A stretch of DNA of 64,000 nucleotides, from the NCBI GenBank assembly GCA_016713535.1, contig JADJOY010000029.1, positions 62,001-126,000 of the forward strand, in the 5' to 3' direction. The notes under the pieces were generated by a model. The model saw only the letters and a list, made by a program, of their open reading frames with translations, was not told where the DNA came from and made no database searches. This DNA comes from JADJOY01 sp016713535 [NCBI: Deltaproteobacteria bacterium] (GTDB taxonomy: Bacteria; JADJOY01). Below, in pieces: positions 55,173 to 63,553 of this stretch; positions within the stretch are counted from its first letter, which is position 1, and the number at the start of each line of letters is the position of its first letter. The position numbers were made by a program, and so were the translations under genes.

Positions 55173-56655
55173 GAGGAAACACCGAGATCTGGCCCTCGAA
55201 GGTGCGCTGGACGATCGCGGGGGTGAAGGCTCGCGCCACGATCGCGACCACCAGGGCGCCCAGCATCACCGTGCCGAGACCGGTCGGCGCGAACGCGGCG
55301 ACCCCCGGCGAGGTGGAGGTCCGAAACGTGCTCAGCACCTGCCCCGCGAGCAGGAGCGCGGTCCCCGCCGGCGCCACGACCGCGAACATCACCTTGAAGA
55401 CCCGCTCGGGGATCCCCGGGCGCGCCTCGGGCGCGAACACCTCGCGATACAGGCGTTCCGCGCCGTAGCGGGTGATCGCGTAGCCCACCAGCGCCGGGCC
55501 GGCGAGCGCCAGGGTCTCGAAGATCCAGCTCTGGCCGTCGAGCACGGCCATCGAGCGCGCCGACGGAAAGCCGAGCACCGCCGCCATGAGCGCGAGCGCG
55601 CCCGAGAGCCGCACCCGCTCCGCGCCCAGGTCGACGCCGATCCGCACCACCGTCTCGAGCTGCGCCACCAGCGTGAGGACCGTGGCGAGGGCGAGCGCGC
55701 CGCAGAGGAGGATCGCGAGGATCGAGCCCCACGACACGCGCCCGAGGAGCGTCGGTACCCACACGAACATGAAGCCGCCGGCCCGCGACACCAGGTTGCG
55801 ACGCAGGGCGTCCGAGACCTCGGCGCCGTAGGCGAGCGGGATCAGCGCGAGGGTGGCGAGCAGGCTCGCGATCACGCACCCCGCCACGACCCGGCCCACC
55901 GCGCGGGCGCGGTTCGTCCCGGGCGCCATCGAGCCCGAGTAGGTGAGCATCCAACCCCAGCCGGCGGCGGTGGTCCCGACCGCCTGGAGCAGCCCGCGGT
56001 ACCACAGGTGAGGCTCGGTGAGGCGCCACCAGTCGATCCGGAACACGTGGCCGAGGCCCGCCGCCACGCCCGCGATCGTGAGGCCGCGCACCGCGAGCAC
56101 GAACAGGATCGAGAACACCAGCGGGACCGCGAAGCGGTGCATCCGCTCGATGCCGCGCCGCACCCCACGGCTCACCACCGTCCATGCCACGCCGAGCGCC
56201 ACCACCAGGAACGGGACCGCGTCCCAGGTGCCCGCGAAATCGAGCCACTCGCGCTGGTGGTAGTAGGTCTGCCCGGCGAGCGGGCTCGCGAACAGGTCGT
56301 GGGTGAGCGCGTCCACGAAGTAGTGGATGCACCAGCCGCACACGACCGCGTCGAAGCACAGGGTGCCGAGCGTGGTCACGGCCAGGAAGGTCCCGAGCGA
56401 GGCGTTGCGCCGATCGCCGAGGTTGGCGAAGGCGCCGACCAGCCCCTGACGCACGCGTTGCCCGAGTGCCGCCTCGGCGACCAGCAGCGGGTAGCAGAAG
56501 AGCAGCAGCCCGACGAACCACGGGATCAGGAAGACCCCGCCTTCCTGTGCGATGATCCGCGGGAAGCGCCAGACGTTGCCGGTGCCGAGGGTGATGCCGA
56601 GCGCGGTGAGCACGAACGACCACTCGCCGTCGAATCGTTCGTGTGCGACGCGCAT
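55138..56655 (-). CDS. Sodium-dependent transporter, SNF/NSS family
   Basis: This 505-residue inner-membrane carrier has the LeuT fold with about 12 helices. The family signature GITLGTGNVWRFPRIIAQEG is in helix 1, with YPLLVAEAALGQ in helix 2, and GWGWMLTYSGSMAPGTNRAR in the sodium-site helix 6 region. NSS proteins couple sodium to uptake of amino acids or related compounds; the substrate is unknown. The last residues lie in a dispersed palindromic element, so the C-terminus is probably a recent addition. ATG 56655. It diverges from the glycosyltransferase gene at 56698. Confidence 0.9.
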   Translation of the reverse strand: MRVAHERFDGEWSFVLTALGITLGTGNVWRFPRIIAQEGGVFLIPWFVGLLLFCYPLLVAEAALGQRVRQGLVGAFANLGDRRNASLGTFLAVTTLGTLCFDAVVCGWCIHYFVDALTHDLFASPLAGQTYYHQREWLDFAGTWDAVPFLVVALGVAWTVVSRGVRRGIERMHRFAVPLVFSILFVLAVRGLTIAGVAAGLGHVFRIDWWRLTEPHLWYRGLLQAVGTTAAGWGWMLTYSGSMAPGTNRARAVGRVVAGCVIASLLATLALIPLAYGAEVSDALRRNLVSRAGGFMFVWVPTLLGRVSWGSILAILLCGALALATVLTLVAQLETVVRIGVDLGAERVRLSGALALMAAVLGFPSARSMAVLDGQSWIFETLALAGPALVGYAITRYGAERLYREVFAPEARPGIPERVFKVMFAVVAPAGTALLLAGQVLSTFRTSTSPGVAAFAPTGLGTVMLGALVVAIVARAFTPAIVQRTFEGQISVFPRGLSKTPPRPE

Positions 56656-56697
56656 GGCGCGAGGCTAGAAGATTTACGGGTCGATGTCAGGGAAACG

Positions 56698-57756
56698 ATG
56701 AAGGTCGCGTACGTATTGGGCCGCTTCCCGGTAGTGTCGGAGACGTTCGTCGCCGGTGAGATCCGCGAGATGGAGCGGCTCGGCCACGAGGTGCGGATCT
56801 TCGCCCTCGGCGAGGGCGACGAGGGCGGGCGCGCGCTCCTCGGCGGCCTCCACGCGCACGTGTCGGTGATGGCGCGCGAAGGGCGCGTGCGGGCGCTGGC
56901 GCGGATCGCGGCGTACGTCGCGAGCGAGCCCGGCCGATTCCTGCGCGGGGTGCGTGAGTCGCTGCGGATCGGCGGGTTGCGCGAAGCGGGGCGCTTCGTG
57001 CGCACCACGAGCTGGGCCTGGGATGCGTGGCTGGCGGAGGCCGATCGCCTGCACGCTCACTTCGCCAGTGAGCCGGCGCGGGCCGCGCACCGCCTCCATC
57101 TGGCCACCGGCGTGCCGTTCGGAGTGACCGCGCACGCGACCGACCTCTTCCCACTCGCGCCCGACGTCGCGGCGCGGCTCAGGGCCGCGCGCTGGCTCGT
57201 CACGGTGTGCGAATACAACCGCCGCGCGCTCCTCGAGGCCGAGCCGTGGCTCGGCGAAGACCGGCTGCACGTGGTGCCGTGTGGTGTGGACGCTCGGCGC
57301 TTCCGCAGGCGGACCGAGCGCGGCGGCGCGAGCGCCGTGGACCGGCCGCCGCGAGTGGTGGCGGTCGGCCGGCTGGTGGAGAAGAAGGGCTTCGCCGATC
57401 TCGTCGCGGCCGCGGCGCTGCTGCGGGCGCGCGGCCGCGTGTTCGAGGTGCGGATCTGTGGCGAGGGGCCCGAGCGCGCGGCGCTCGAGGAGCGGATCGC
57501 GCGCGCGGGCCTGGGGGGCGTCGCGCGGCTGCTGGGGCCACTCGATCACGAGGCGGTGCGCGACGAGATCGAGCGCGCCGCGGTGCTCGCGCTGCCGGCG
57601 GTGATCGCCGCCGACGGCGACCGCGACTCGATGCCGCTGGTGCTGAAGGAGGCGATGAGCCTGAGCGGCCGCGAGCGCGTCCTCGCCGACTTCGACCTTG
57701 CCCCGCTCACCGCGCGTTTCGCGGCGGTGCTGACTTCCGCGGGGGCTCCGCCGTGA
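56698..57756 (+). CDS. GT4-type glycosyltransferase with internal deletion
   Basis: This 352-residue GT-B enzyme opens MKVAYVLGRFPVVSETFVAG, typical of polysaccharide glycosyltransferases, and has RVVAVGRLVEKKGFADLVAA and VRICGEGPERAALEERIARA in the nucleotide-sugar domain. DRDSMPLVLKEAMS should be followed by the conserved L-x-P-V-V-x-T and GGIPE segments of about 50-60 residues; instead it passes straight to LSGRERVLADFDLAPLTARF, the usual end. The frame stays open, so an in-frame deletion, real or from assembly, seems likely and activity is doubtful. The stop overlaps the methyltransferase GTG. It heads the polysaccharide cluster. Confidence 0.85.
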   Translation: MKVAYVLGRFPVVSETFVAGEIREMERLGHEVRIFALGEGDEGGRALLGGLHAHVSVMAREGRVRALARIAAYVASEPGRFLRGVRESLRIGGLREAGRFVRTTSWAWDAWLAEADRLHAHFASEPARAAHRLHLATGVPFGVTAHATDLFPLAPDVAARLRAARWLVTVCEYNRRALLEAEPWLGEDRLHVVPCGVDARRFRRRTERGGASAVDRPPRVVAVGRLVEKKGFADLVAAAALLRARGRVFEVRICGEGPERAALEERIARAGLGGVARLLGPLDHEAVRDEIERAAVLALPAVIAADGDRDSMPLVLKEAMSLSGRERVLADFDLAPLTARFAAVLTSAGAPP

Positions 57757-58409
57757 GCGACCTCCCTCGGTACTTTCGCTACCCGCGCGTGGACGTGGTC
57801 GAGCTCGTGCCGCGCGATCGCGTCCGCATCCTCGACGTCGGCTGTGCCGCCGGCCTGGTCGGCGAGGCGCTCAAGCGCCGCCAGCCGTGCGAGGTGGTCG
57901 GGATCGAGCGCGAGCCCGCGGCGGCGGCCGAGGCGCGGCGCCGCCTCGACGAGGTGATCGTCGCCGATCTCGAGGACGCCACGCTCGACTGGCCGGCGCG
58001 CCTCGGCGGCAGGCACTTCGACTGCGTGATCTACGCCGACGTCCTCGAGCACCTGCGCGATCCGTGGTCGCTGCTCGCCGCCCAGCGCGCGCTGCTGGCA
58101 CCCGGCGGCGTGCTCGTGGTGAGCGTGCCGAACGTCCGGCACTACCGCGTCGTGCTCGGGCTCTTGCGTGGCCGGTGGCGCTACGAGGACGAAGGGGTCC
58201 TCGACCGCACCCACCTGCGGTTCTTCACCCGCGCCTCGCTGCTCGAGCTGCTCGCCGGCGCGGGCTACCGCATGACGGAGCTCCGCCGCGAGATCCACGC
58301 CTCGCGCGGGGCGCGCTGGCTGGGGGGCTTGTGCTCGCGCGCCTCGCGCGATTTCCTGGCGCGGCAGTTCCTGGTGCTCGCGGTACCCTTCGACGCCCCG
58401 TCTAGCTGA
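57753..58409 (+). CDS. Class I SAM-dependent methyltransferase
   Basis: This 218-residue protein has a Rossmann methyltransferase fold: RILDVGCAAGLVGEALKRR (motif I), VVGIEREPAAAAEAR (motif II acidic residue), FDCVIYADVLEHLRDPWSL (motif IV) and LLAPGGVLVVSVPNVRHY. The HLRFFTRASLLELLAGAGY stretch resembles sugar or polysaccharide methyltransferases found in surface-glycan clusters. Its substrate is likely a glycan or its lipid carrier, by context. The GTG start overlaps the preceding stop (GTGA). The next gene starts 26 bases after its stop. Confidence 0.85.
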   Translation: MSDLPRYFRYPRVDVVELVPRDRVRILDVGCAAGLVGEALKRRQPCEVVGIEREPAAAAEARRRLDEVIVADLEDATLDWPARLGGRHFDCVIYADVLEHLRDPWSLLAAQRALLAPGGVLVVSVPNVRHYRVVLGLLRGRWRYEDEGVLDRTHLRFFTRASLLELLAGAGYRMTELRREIHASRGARWLGGLCSRASRDFLARQFLVLAVPFDAPSS

Positions 58410-58434
58410 ATCCTGCTCGTTCCCGGAACCGCTC

Positions 58435-59138
58435 ATGGCCGACTCGCGTGGCTCGCCGCTGCGGACGCTCTCTCGCGCCGCGCTCGCCGCGTTGCTCGCG
58501 TGGCGGCGCGGCGTGTTCCTGACCCGGCTGCGGCTCTCGGCGCGTCTGCGGGGCGTCGCGCTCGAGCTGCGGGTGGGTCGGAACTTCGTGGTGGGGAAGG
58601 GGTGAAGGCCGAGCTCGGCGGGCGTCGCGTCCTCCTCGAGATCGGTGACGACGTCACCTTCGCCGATCAGGTGCGCTTCACGCTGGTGGACGCCGAGGTC
58701 CGCCTCGGCGCCGGCAGCGCGCTCAAGCGCGAGTGCGTGATCCACGTCTTCGGCGGGCGCTTCACCCTCGACGGGATGTGTGGCCTCAGCCAGCGTTGCG
58801 TCGTCCACTGCGCCGAGGAGATCACCATCGCGAAGTGGACCGTGGTGAGCGAATACGCGACCCTCGTCGACTCGCTGCACGCCGTGCCGACGGCGCCGGT
58901 CGAGCGCAACTGGCTGCGCGACGAAGCGGCGGTCGAGAAGGCGCCGATCCGCATCGGCAGCCACGTCTTCGTCGGCGCCAAGGCCACCATCCTCAAGGGC
59001 GTGACCATCGGCGAGTGCTCGATCGTCGCCGCCAACTCGCTGGTGATGGCCGACGTGCCGCCGCTCACCATGGCGATCGGCGTGCCCGCGCGCCGCATCC
59101 CGCGCCGTCGTCCCGAGAGCTCGCCGGGCGGCGCGTGA
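58435..59138 (+). CDS. Left-handed beta-helix acyltransferase (one frameshift)
   Basis: This is a hexapeptide-repeat acyltransferase of the WcaF/maltose-acetyltransferase type: GRRVLLEIGDDVTFADQVRF, ECVIHVFGGRFTLDGMCGLS, ITIAKWTVVSEYATLVDSLH, then PIRIGSHVFVGAKATILKG and GECSIVAANSLVMADVPPLT. It probably O-acetylates a polysaccharide. The N-terminal part (MADSRGSPLRTLSRAALAAL) is in another frame that ends at 58603-58605; adding one G to the G-run at about 58594-58602 joins them as GKGVKAELGG. The length of 704 bases supports one missing base. The uninterrupted part runs from 58500. The stop overlaps the flippase GTG. Confidence 0.8.
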
Positions 59139-60604
59139 GCGGCACCTTCCAGCGCGTGCTGCGCACCACGGGCCTGGTGCTGGCGGGGCAGCTCTTCGGC
59201 CGCGTCACCAGCGCGATCGTGTACGTGTCGATGGGCCGGCTGCTCGGCAAGGCGGAGCTCGGCCGCTTCAGCTTCGTGGTCGCGTACGTGGGGATCTTCC
59301 AGGTCATCGGCGACCTCGGCCTGCAGCAGATCGTGGTGCGCGAGGTGGCCCGCGGCGGGGCGGATCGCGCGCGGGTGGTGTTCAACGCGGCGCTGCTCAG
59401 GCTCTTGCTCGCGTCGCTGGCGTGCGTCGCGGTCCTCTCGCTCCTGCCGTGGGTGGGCGCCGAGCACAAGAGCGCCGAGGTGCAGTGGATGGTGTTCGCG
59501 GGGTGCGCGTGGATCCTGAGCTACGCCGCGCTGCCGCTGGGCGCCGTGTTCCGCGCCACCATGCGCATGGGCACGCCGGTCGCCGCCAACGCGGTCGGCA
59601 ACGCCTGCTACGCCGTGCTCGCGGTGCTCGGGATCCTGCTGGTGCGGCACGCGTGGGCACCGTGGCTCGCGCTGGTGGTGACGAGCGTCGGCCCCGCGCT
59701 CGCCATCGCCTGGTTCGGGGTGCGGACGCTGAGGCCGGATCCGCGCCCGAGCGCCAGGCTCATGTTCGAGCTCGCGCGCACGAGCTGGCCGCTCGCGCTG
59801 AACTCGCTCTTGATGGTGATCTACAACCGCATCGACCAGGTCATGATCCAGCACTACCTCGGCCCGGCCGAGCTCGGCGGCTACGCCGCGGCGGTCAAGC
59901 TGATGGAGATCTGGAACGTGGTGCCGTTCGCGGTGATGGCGTCGATCTTCCCGCTGCTCTCGCGCTACGCGGGCGAGCACGCCGAGCGCCATCGCGAGGT
60001 CCTCAAGCGCACCCTCGAGCTCCTCGTGATCGTGATCGTCGGCGCGGTGCCGTTCGTGGCGCGCTACGGTGGCTGGCTCCTCGGGCTGGTGTTCGGACCC
60101 GCGTTCGTGAGCGCGCACAAGACGCTGGTGATCCTCACCATGGCCGAGCTCTTCCTCTACTTCCTGTTCGTGTTCCGCGACTCGTTCGTGAGCGAGGGAC
60201 GCGAGCGGCTCGTGTTGCTGTTCGCCGGCAGCACGATGGTGGTGAACGTGATCCTCAACTGGATCTTGATCCCGCGCCTCGGCATCGAGGGCGCCGCCTG
60301 GGCGACGCTGGTGGCGCTGGTGGGAGTCCTGGTGCTGGCGTTCGCGATCCGCGACGTACGTCACTACGGCTGGCTCGCCCTCGGCGCGCTGGTGCGACCC
60401 GCGGTCGCGGGGGCGGCGGCCGCCACGATCCTGTGGTGGATGGCGGAGCGCCCGATCGCGAGCGGCGCGCTGGCACTCGCCGCCTACGCGGGGGTGCTGG
60501 TCGCGACCGGCGCGATCGATCGCGCCGAGGTGGCGCTGGTCCGTGACCTGCTGGCGCGGCGGCGCCCGGATGGCCCGCCGACACCGCCGTCGGGCGTGCC
60601 GTGA
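59135..60604 (+). CDS. Polysaccharide flippase (MOP/Wzx-like)
   Basis: This 489-residue membrane protein has about 12-14 hydrophobic helices and the MOP flippase layout: TTGLVLAGQLFGRVTSAIVY at the start, LGRFSFVVAYVGIFQVIGDL, WPLALNSLLMVIYNRIDQVM with the typical YNRIDQ turn, GYAAAVKLMEIWNVVPFAVM and GSTMVVNVILNWILIPRLGI. It would move an undecaprenyl-linked glycan unit across the inner membrane. The GTG start overlaps the acyltransferase stop, and its stop overlaps the next GTG, so the cluster is tightly coupled. The glycan cannot be named. Confidence 0.9.
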   Translation: MSGTFQRVLRTTGLVLAGQLFGRVTSAIVYVSMGRLLGKAELGRFSFVVAYVGIFQVIGDLGLQQIVVREVARGGADRARVVFNAALLRLLLASLACVAVLSLLPWVGAEHKSAEVQWMVFAGCAWILSYAALPLGAVFRATMRMGTPVAANAVGNACYAVLAVLGILLVRHAWAPWLALVVTSVGPALAIAWFGVRTLRPDPRPSARLMFELARTSWPLALNSLLMVIYNRIDQVMIQHYLGPAELGGYAAAVKLMEIWNVVPFAVMASIFPLLSRYAGEHAERHREVLKRTLELLVIVIVGAVPFVARYGGWLLGLVFGPAFVSAHKTLVILTMAELFLYFLFVFRDSFVSEGRERLVLLFAGSTMVVNVILNWILIPRLGIEGAAWATLVALVGVLVLAFAIRDVRHYGWLALGALVRPAVAGAAAATILWWMAERPIASGALALAAYAGVLVATGAIDRAEVALVRDLLARRRPDGPPTPPSGVP

Positions 60605-61899
60605 GGGCCTGCTGGCGGCAACGCGCAGCCGTCGCGCTACGGCGTCGCGCGCGGCTGCTGGCCGCGATGGCGGGGACGGCTGGCCTGCTCGGCGATACCT
60701 GCCGCCTCGAGCCACAGCCCGCGTCGGTTCCCCGCGCGATGTGCCAGACGACGGCCCCTTCGACCACGACCGCCGGGTGGGTCGACGACATCGTCCACCA
60801 CGACGGCGTCTACTACCTCGGTGGCGAGCTCACCGGACTACGCGAGCCGGACGGCACGGGCGCGGTGACCCGCTCGCACCTCGGCGCCTGTGACGCCGGG
60901 ACCGGGGCCGTGCTGCCCTTCGCGCCGACCACGGACGGCCGCGTCTACGTCCTCGCCGTGCACGGCGACCACCTCTACGTCGGCGGCGATTTCTCCCAGC
61001 TCGACGGTGTGCCGCGGCCCTATCTGGGGCGGGTGAGTCTCGCGACCGGAGCGCTCGATGCGAGCTGGACACCGACACCGAACAAGCGCGTCGAGACGCT
61101 CCTCGTGGACCCCGCCACGTCGACGCTCTACGTGGGCGGCAAGTTCTCGAAGCTGAACGGCGTGACCCGGGAGCGGCTCGCCGCGGTGGACCTCGCCACC
61201 GGCGCGCTCACGGCGTTCGCTCCGGCGCTGGTCTACCAGGGCCCCGAGACCACCGGGAATGTGATGGCGCTCGCGCGCGACGGATCGTGGCTCTACGTGG
61301 GAGGGGCCTTCACCCACGTGAACGGCCAGGCGCGCTCGAGCCTGGCCGCCGTCGACGCCGCGACCGGCCTGGTGACGGCGGGGTTCGCGCCGGCGCTGGC
61401 GGATCCCAATCCCGACTTCCCGGTCGTCGAGGTCGAGCGCCTGTTCGTCCACGAGGGCTGGGTCTACGCGTGCGGCGACTGGTGGATCACCGACGGGATC
61501 GGTCAGACGGCGCGCCCCGAGCCACCGGATCCGCCAGCCGAGGACCAGCGCCAGGCGGCGCGGTTCGATCCAGGCACGGGCGACGCCGATCCCACGTTCC
61601 TGCCGCGCACCGACGGCGGCGTCCAGGACTGCGAGCTCGATCCCGTCGCGGGGCTCTTCTACATCGGTGGTCATTGGGATTATCTCGAGGGCGTCGCGCA
61701 CCGGAAGCTCGCGGCGATCGACCTCGCGAGCGGAGCCGTGCGCGGCGCCTGGAACACCAACACCAACTCGAGCCGCGGCGTCGACGCGCTCGAAGCGATC
61801 CCCGGCGTGGCACTCGCCGTCGGCGGCTCGTTCACTCAGACCGGCGGTGCGGCCCGCGACGGCTTCGCCGCTTACGAGATCCTGGGAGGCTCCCCATGA
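60601..61899 (+). CDS. Exported beta-propeller protein (delta-60-like repeats)
   Basis: This 432-residue protein has a basic, hydrophobic start and propeller-like repeats: [95 protein letters not shown]. Each carries the YxGGxFxxxNG pattern of delta-60/hemagglutinin-like repeats. It is probably secreted or surface-bound. GTG 60601 overlaps the flippase stop. The N-terminal region ([18 protein letters not shown]) could be a signal or a lipobox-like site. Its role in the cluster is unknown. Confidence 0.75.
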   Translation: MRACWRQRAAVALRRRARLLAAMAGTAGLLGDTCRLEPQPASVPRAMCQTTAPSTTTAGWVDDIVHHDGVYYLGGELTGLREPDGTGAVTRSHLGACDAGTGAVLPFAPTTDGRVYVLAVHGDHLYVGGDFSQLDGVPRPYLGRVSLATGALDASWTPTPNKRVETLLVDPATSTLYVGGKFSKLNGVTRERLAAVDLATGALTAFAPALVYQGPETTGNVMALARDGSWLYVGGAFTHVNGQARSSLAAVDAATGLVTAGFAPALADPNPDFPVVEVERLFVHEGWVYACGDWWITDGIGQTARPEPPDPPAEDQRQAARFDPGTGDADPTFLPRTDGGVQDCELDPVAGLFYIGGHWDYLEGVAHRKLAAIDLASGAVRGAWNTNTNSSRGVDALEAIPGVALAVGGSFTQTGGAARDGFAAYEILGGSP

Positions 61900-62054
61900 C
61901 GAAGTGGCGCTGCACGATCTGCGATCACGTCTACGACCCGGCCGAGGGCGATCCCGCCGCAGGCATCCCGGCTGGCACGCCGTTCGAGGCGCTCCCCGAC
62001 GACTGGGCGTGTCCGGACTGCGGCGCGACCAAGGGCGACTTCGTCCCGGCCTGA
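61896..62054 (+). CDS. Rubredoxin
   Basis: This 52-residue protein is a complete rubredoxin: C6-T-I-C9, the VYDPAEGDP loop, [20 protein letters not shown] with C39 and C42, and GATKGDF at the end. The four cysteines bind one iron for single-electron transfer, for example to alkane hydroxylases or superoxide reductases. Its ATG overlaps the stop of the propeller gene (ATGA), a curious place for it. No ferredoxin-reductase or hydroxylase partner lies nearby. Confidence 0.96.
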   Translation: MTKWRCTICDHVYDPAEGDPAAGIPAGTPFEALPDDWACPDCGATKGDFVPA

Positions 62055-62112
62055 TTCGCACCGGGCGGTCCACCTCCGTCCCCGGCGCCGGGCGCACCAA
62101 CGAGACGCGAAA

Positions 62113-62149
62113 GTCACGATTGCGTGACGCTCGCGTCGCTTGGTAGCCT
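62113..62149 (+). promoter_or_regulatory. Candidate promoter with overlapping inverted repeat
   Basis: TTGCGT (62120-62125), 18 bases, then TAGCCT (62144-62149) is a fair sigma-70-type promoter before the phosphatase gene. GTCACG-ATTG-CGTGAC (62113-62128) is an exact inverted repeat covering the -35 box, the place expected for a repressor site. No regulator can be named. Confidence 0.35.
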
Positions 62150-62254
62150 TTCCCCTGTCGCACACCAGCCGTCCCGATGTGCCCCGCGAGGGGTGGCCCG
62201 AGCCGCATGTCGCGGCTCGGCAGAGGACGGTGCGCGCGGCGGAAAGGCCCACCG

Positions 62255-63553
62255 ATGCTGGACCGTGTTTCGCTCGGCAAGCTCGTCCTCGCGGCATCGC
62301 TCGCGGCGGGTGCGTTCGGCTGCACGCCGACGATCAGCCGCGAGGCGTATCTCCAGAACGCCACTCCGGACAGCATCGTGGTGCGCTGGCGTACCGGGAC
62401 CCCGTCCGATTCGGTGGTTCGCTACGGACCAGCGCCCACCACGCTGACCTCGCAGGTCAGCGACGCGGCCCAGACCACCGAGCACGAGATCACGCTCACC
62501 GGGCTGAGCTCGAACACGACGTACTACTACTCGATCGGTACCTCCACCGCGACGCTGGCGGGCGGCACCTCCGACTACCAGTTCATCACCCAGCCGTCGG
62601 TGGGTACCCCGCAGGAGATGCGGATCTGGGTGCTCGGCGATCCGGGCACCGGCACCGGCGCCCAGACCGCGGTGCGTGACGCCTTCTACGGCTACACCGG
62701 CACGCGCGACCCCGACTTCTGGCTCATGCTCGGCGACAACGCCTACTCGAGCGGCACCGACCTCGAGTTCCAGCTCAAGCTCTTCGACATCTACCCGACC
62801 ATGCTGCGCAAGCGCGCGCTGTGGCTGACCCTCGGCAACCACGACGGCGGCAGCGCCGACTCGGCGACCCAGACCGGCCCGTATTACGACAACTTCACGC
62901 TGCCGAAGAGCGGCGAGGCGGGTGGGGTGGCCTCCGGCACCGAGGCCTACTACTCGTTCGACTACGGCAACATCCACTTCATCTGCCTCGACTCCTACGA
63001 GACCGACCGCTCCCCCGGCGGCGCGATGATGACCTGGCTCCAGGCCGACCTGGCCGCGGCGGCGAGCGACTGGACGATCGCGTTCTGGCACCACCCGCCC
63101 TACTCGAAGGGCAGCCACAACTCGGACACCGAGGGCGCGCTCATCGACATGCGCCAGACCTTCCTGCCGGTCCTCGAGGACTACGGTGTCGACCTCGTGC
63201 TCGCTGGCCACAGCCACTCGTACGAGCGCTCCTATCTCCTCGACGGCCACTACGGCACGTCGTCCACGCTGACGCCGTCGATGATCCTCGACTCGGGTGA
63301 CGGCGCCGTCGACGGCGACGGGGCCTACGTGAAGAACGGCCTCGGCGCGATGCCGCACCTCGGCGCCGTGTACGCGGTGCCGGGCAGCTCGGGCCAGATC
63401 AGCGGCGGCTCGCTCAACCACCCGGCGATGGTGGTGTCGCTCAACGTGCTCGGCTCGATGGTCCTCGACGTGGCGGGCGATCGCCTCGACGCCGCGTTCG
63501 TGAACTCGCTCGGAGACGTGCAGGACCACTTCACGATCGAGAAGCAGCCCTGA
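62255..63553 (+). CDS. Purple-acid-phosphatase-like metallophosphoesterase lipoprotein
   Basis: This 432-residue lipoprotein (LVLAASLAAGAFGC, lipobox Cys about 23) has an N-terminal fibronectin-III-like domain (NATPDSIVVRWRTGTPSDSV, TLTGLSSNTTYYYSIGTS) and a calcineurin-like phosphatase domain with metal ligands in GDPGTG, LGDNAYSSGTD, LGNHDGGSAD, FWHHPPYSKGSHNSD and AGHSHSYERSY. This matches purple acid phosphatases. It would release phosphate from esters outside the inner membrane. I chose ATG 62255 over the earlier GTG frame at 62177. The following gene appears to begin at its stop. Confidence 0.9.
   Translation: MLDRVSLGKLVLAASLAAGAFGCTPTISREAYLQNATPDSIVVRWRTGTPSDSVVRYGPAPTTLTSQVSDAAQTTEHEITLTGLSSNTTYYYSIGTSTATLAGGTSDYQFITQPSVGTPQEMRIWVLGDPGTGTGAQTAVRDAFYGYTGTRDPDFWLMLGDNAYSSGTDLEFQLKLFDIYPTMLRKRALWLTLGNHDGGSADSATQTGPYYDNFTLPKSGEAGGVASGTEAYYSFDYGNIHFICLDSYETDRSPGGAMMTWLQADLAAAASDWTIAFWHHPPYSKGSHNSDTEGALIDMRQTFLPVLEDYGVDLVLAGHSHSYERSYLLDGHYGTSSTLTPSMILDSGDGAVDGDGAYVKNGLGAMPHLGAVYAVPGSSGQISGGSLNHPAMVVSLNVLGSMVLDVAGDRLDAAFVNSLGDVQDHFTIEKQP

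Noticed and set aside
55120-57756. 878-codon plus-strand open frame
   Set aside because: Only its last 352 codons are the glycosyltransferase; the earlier part is antisense to the sodium symporter.
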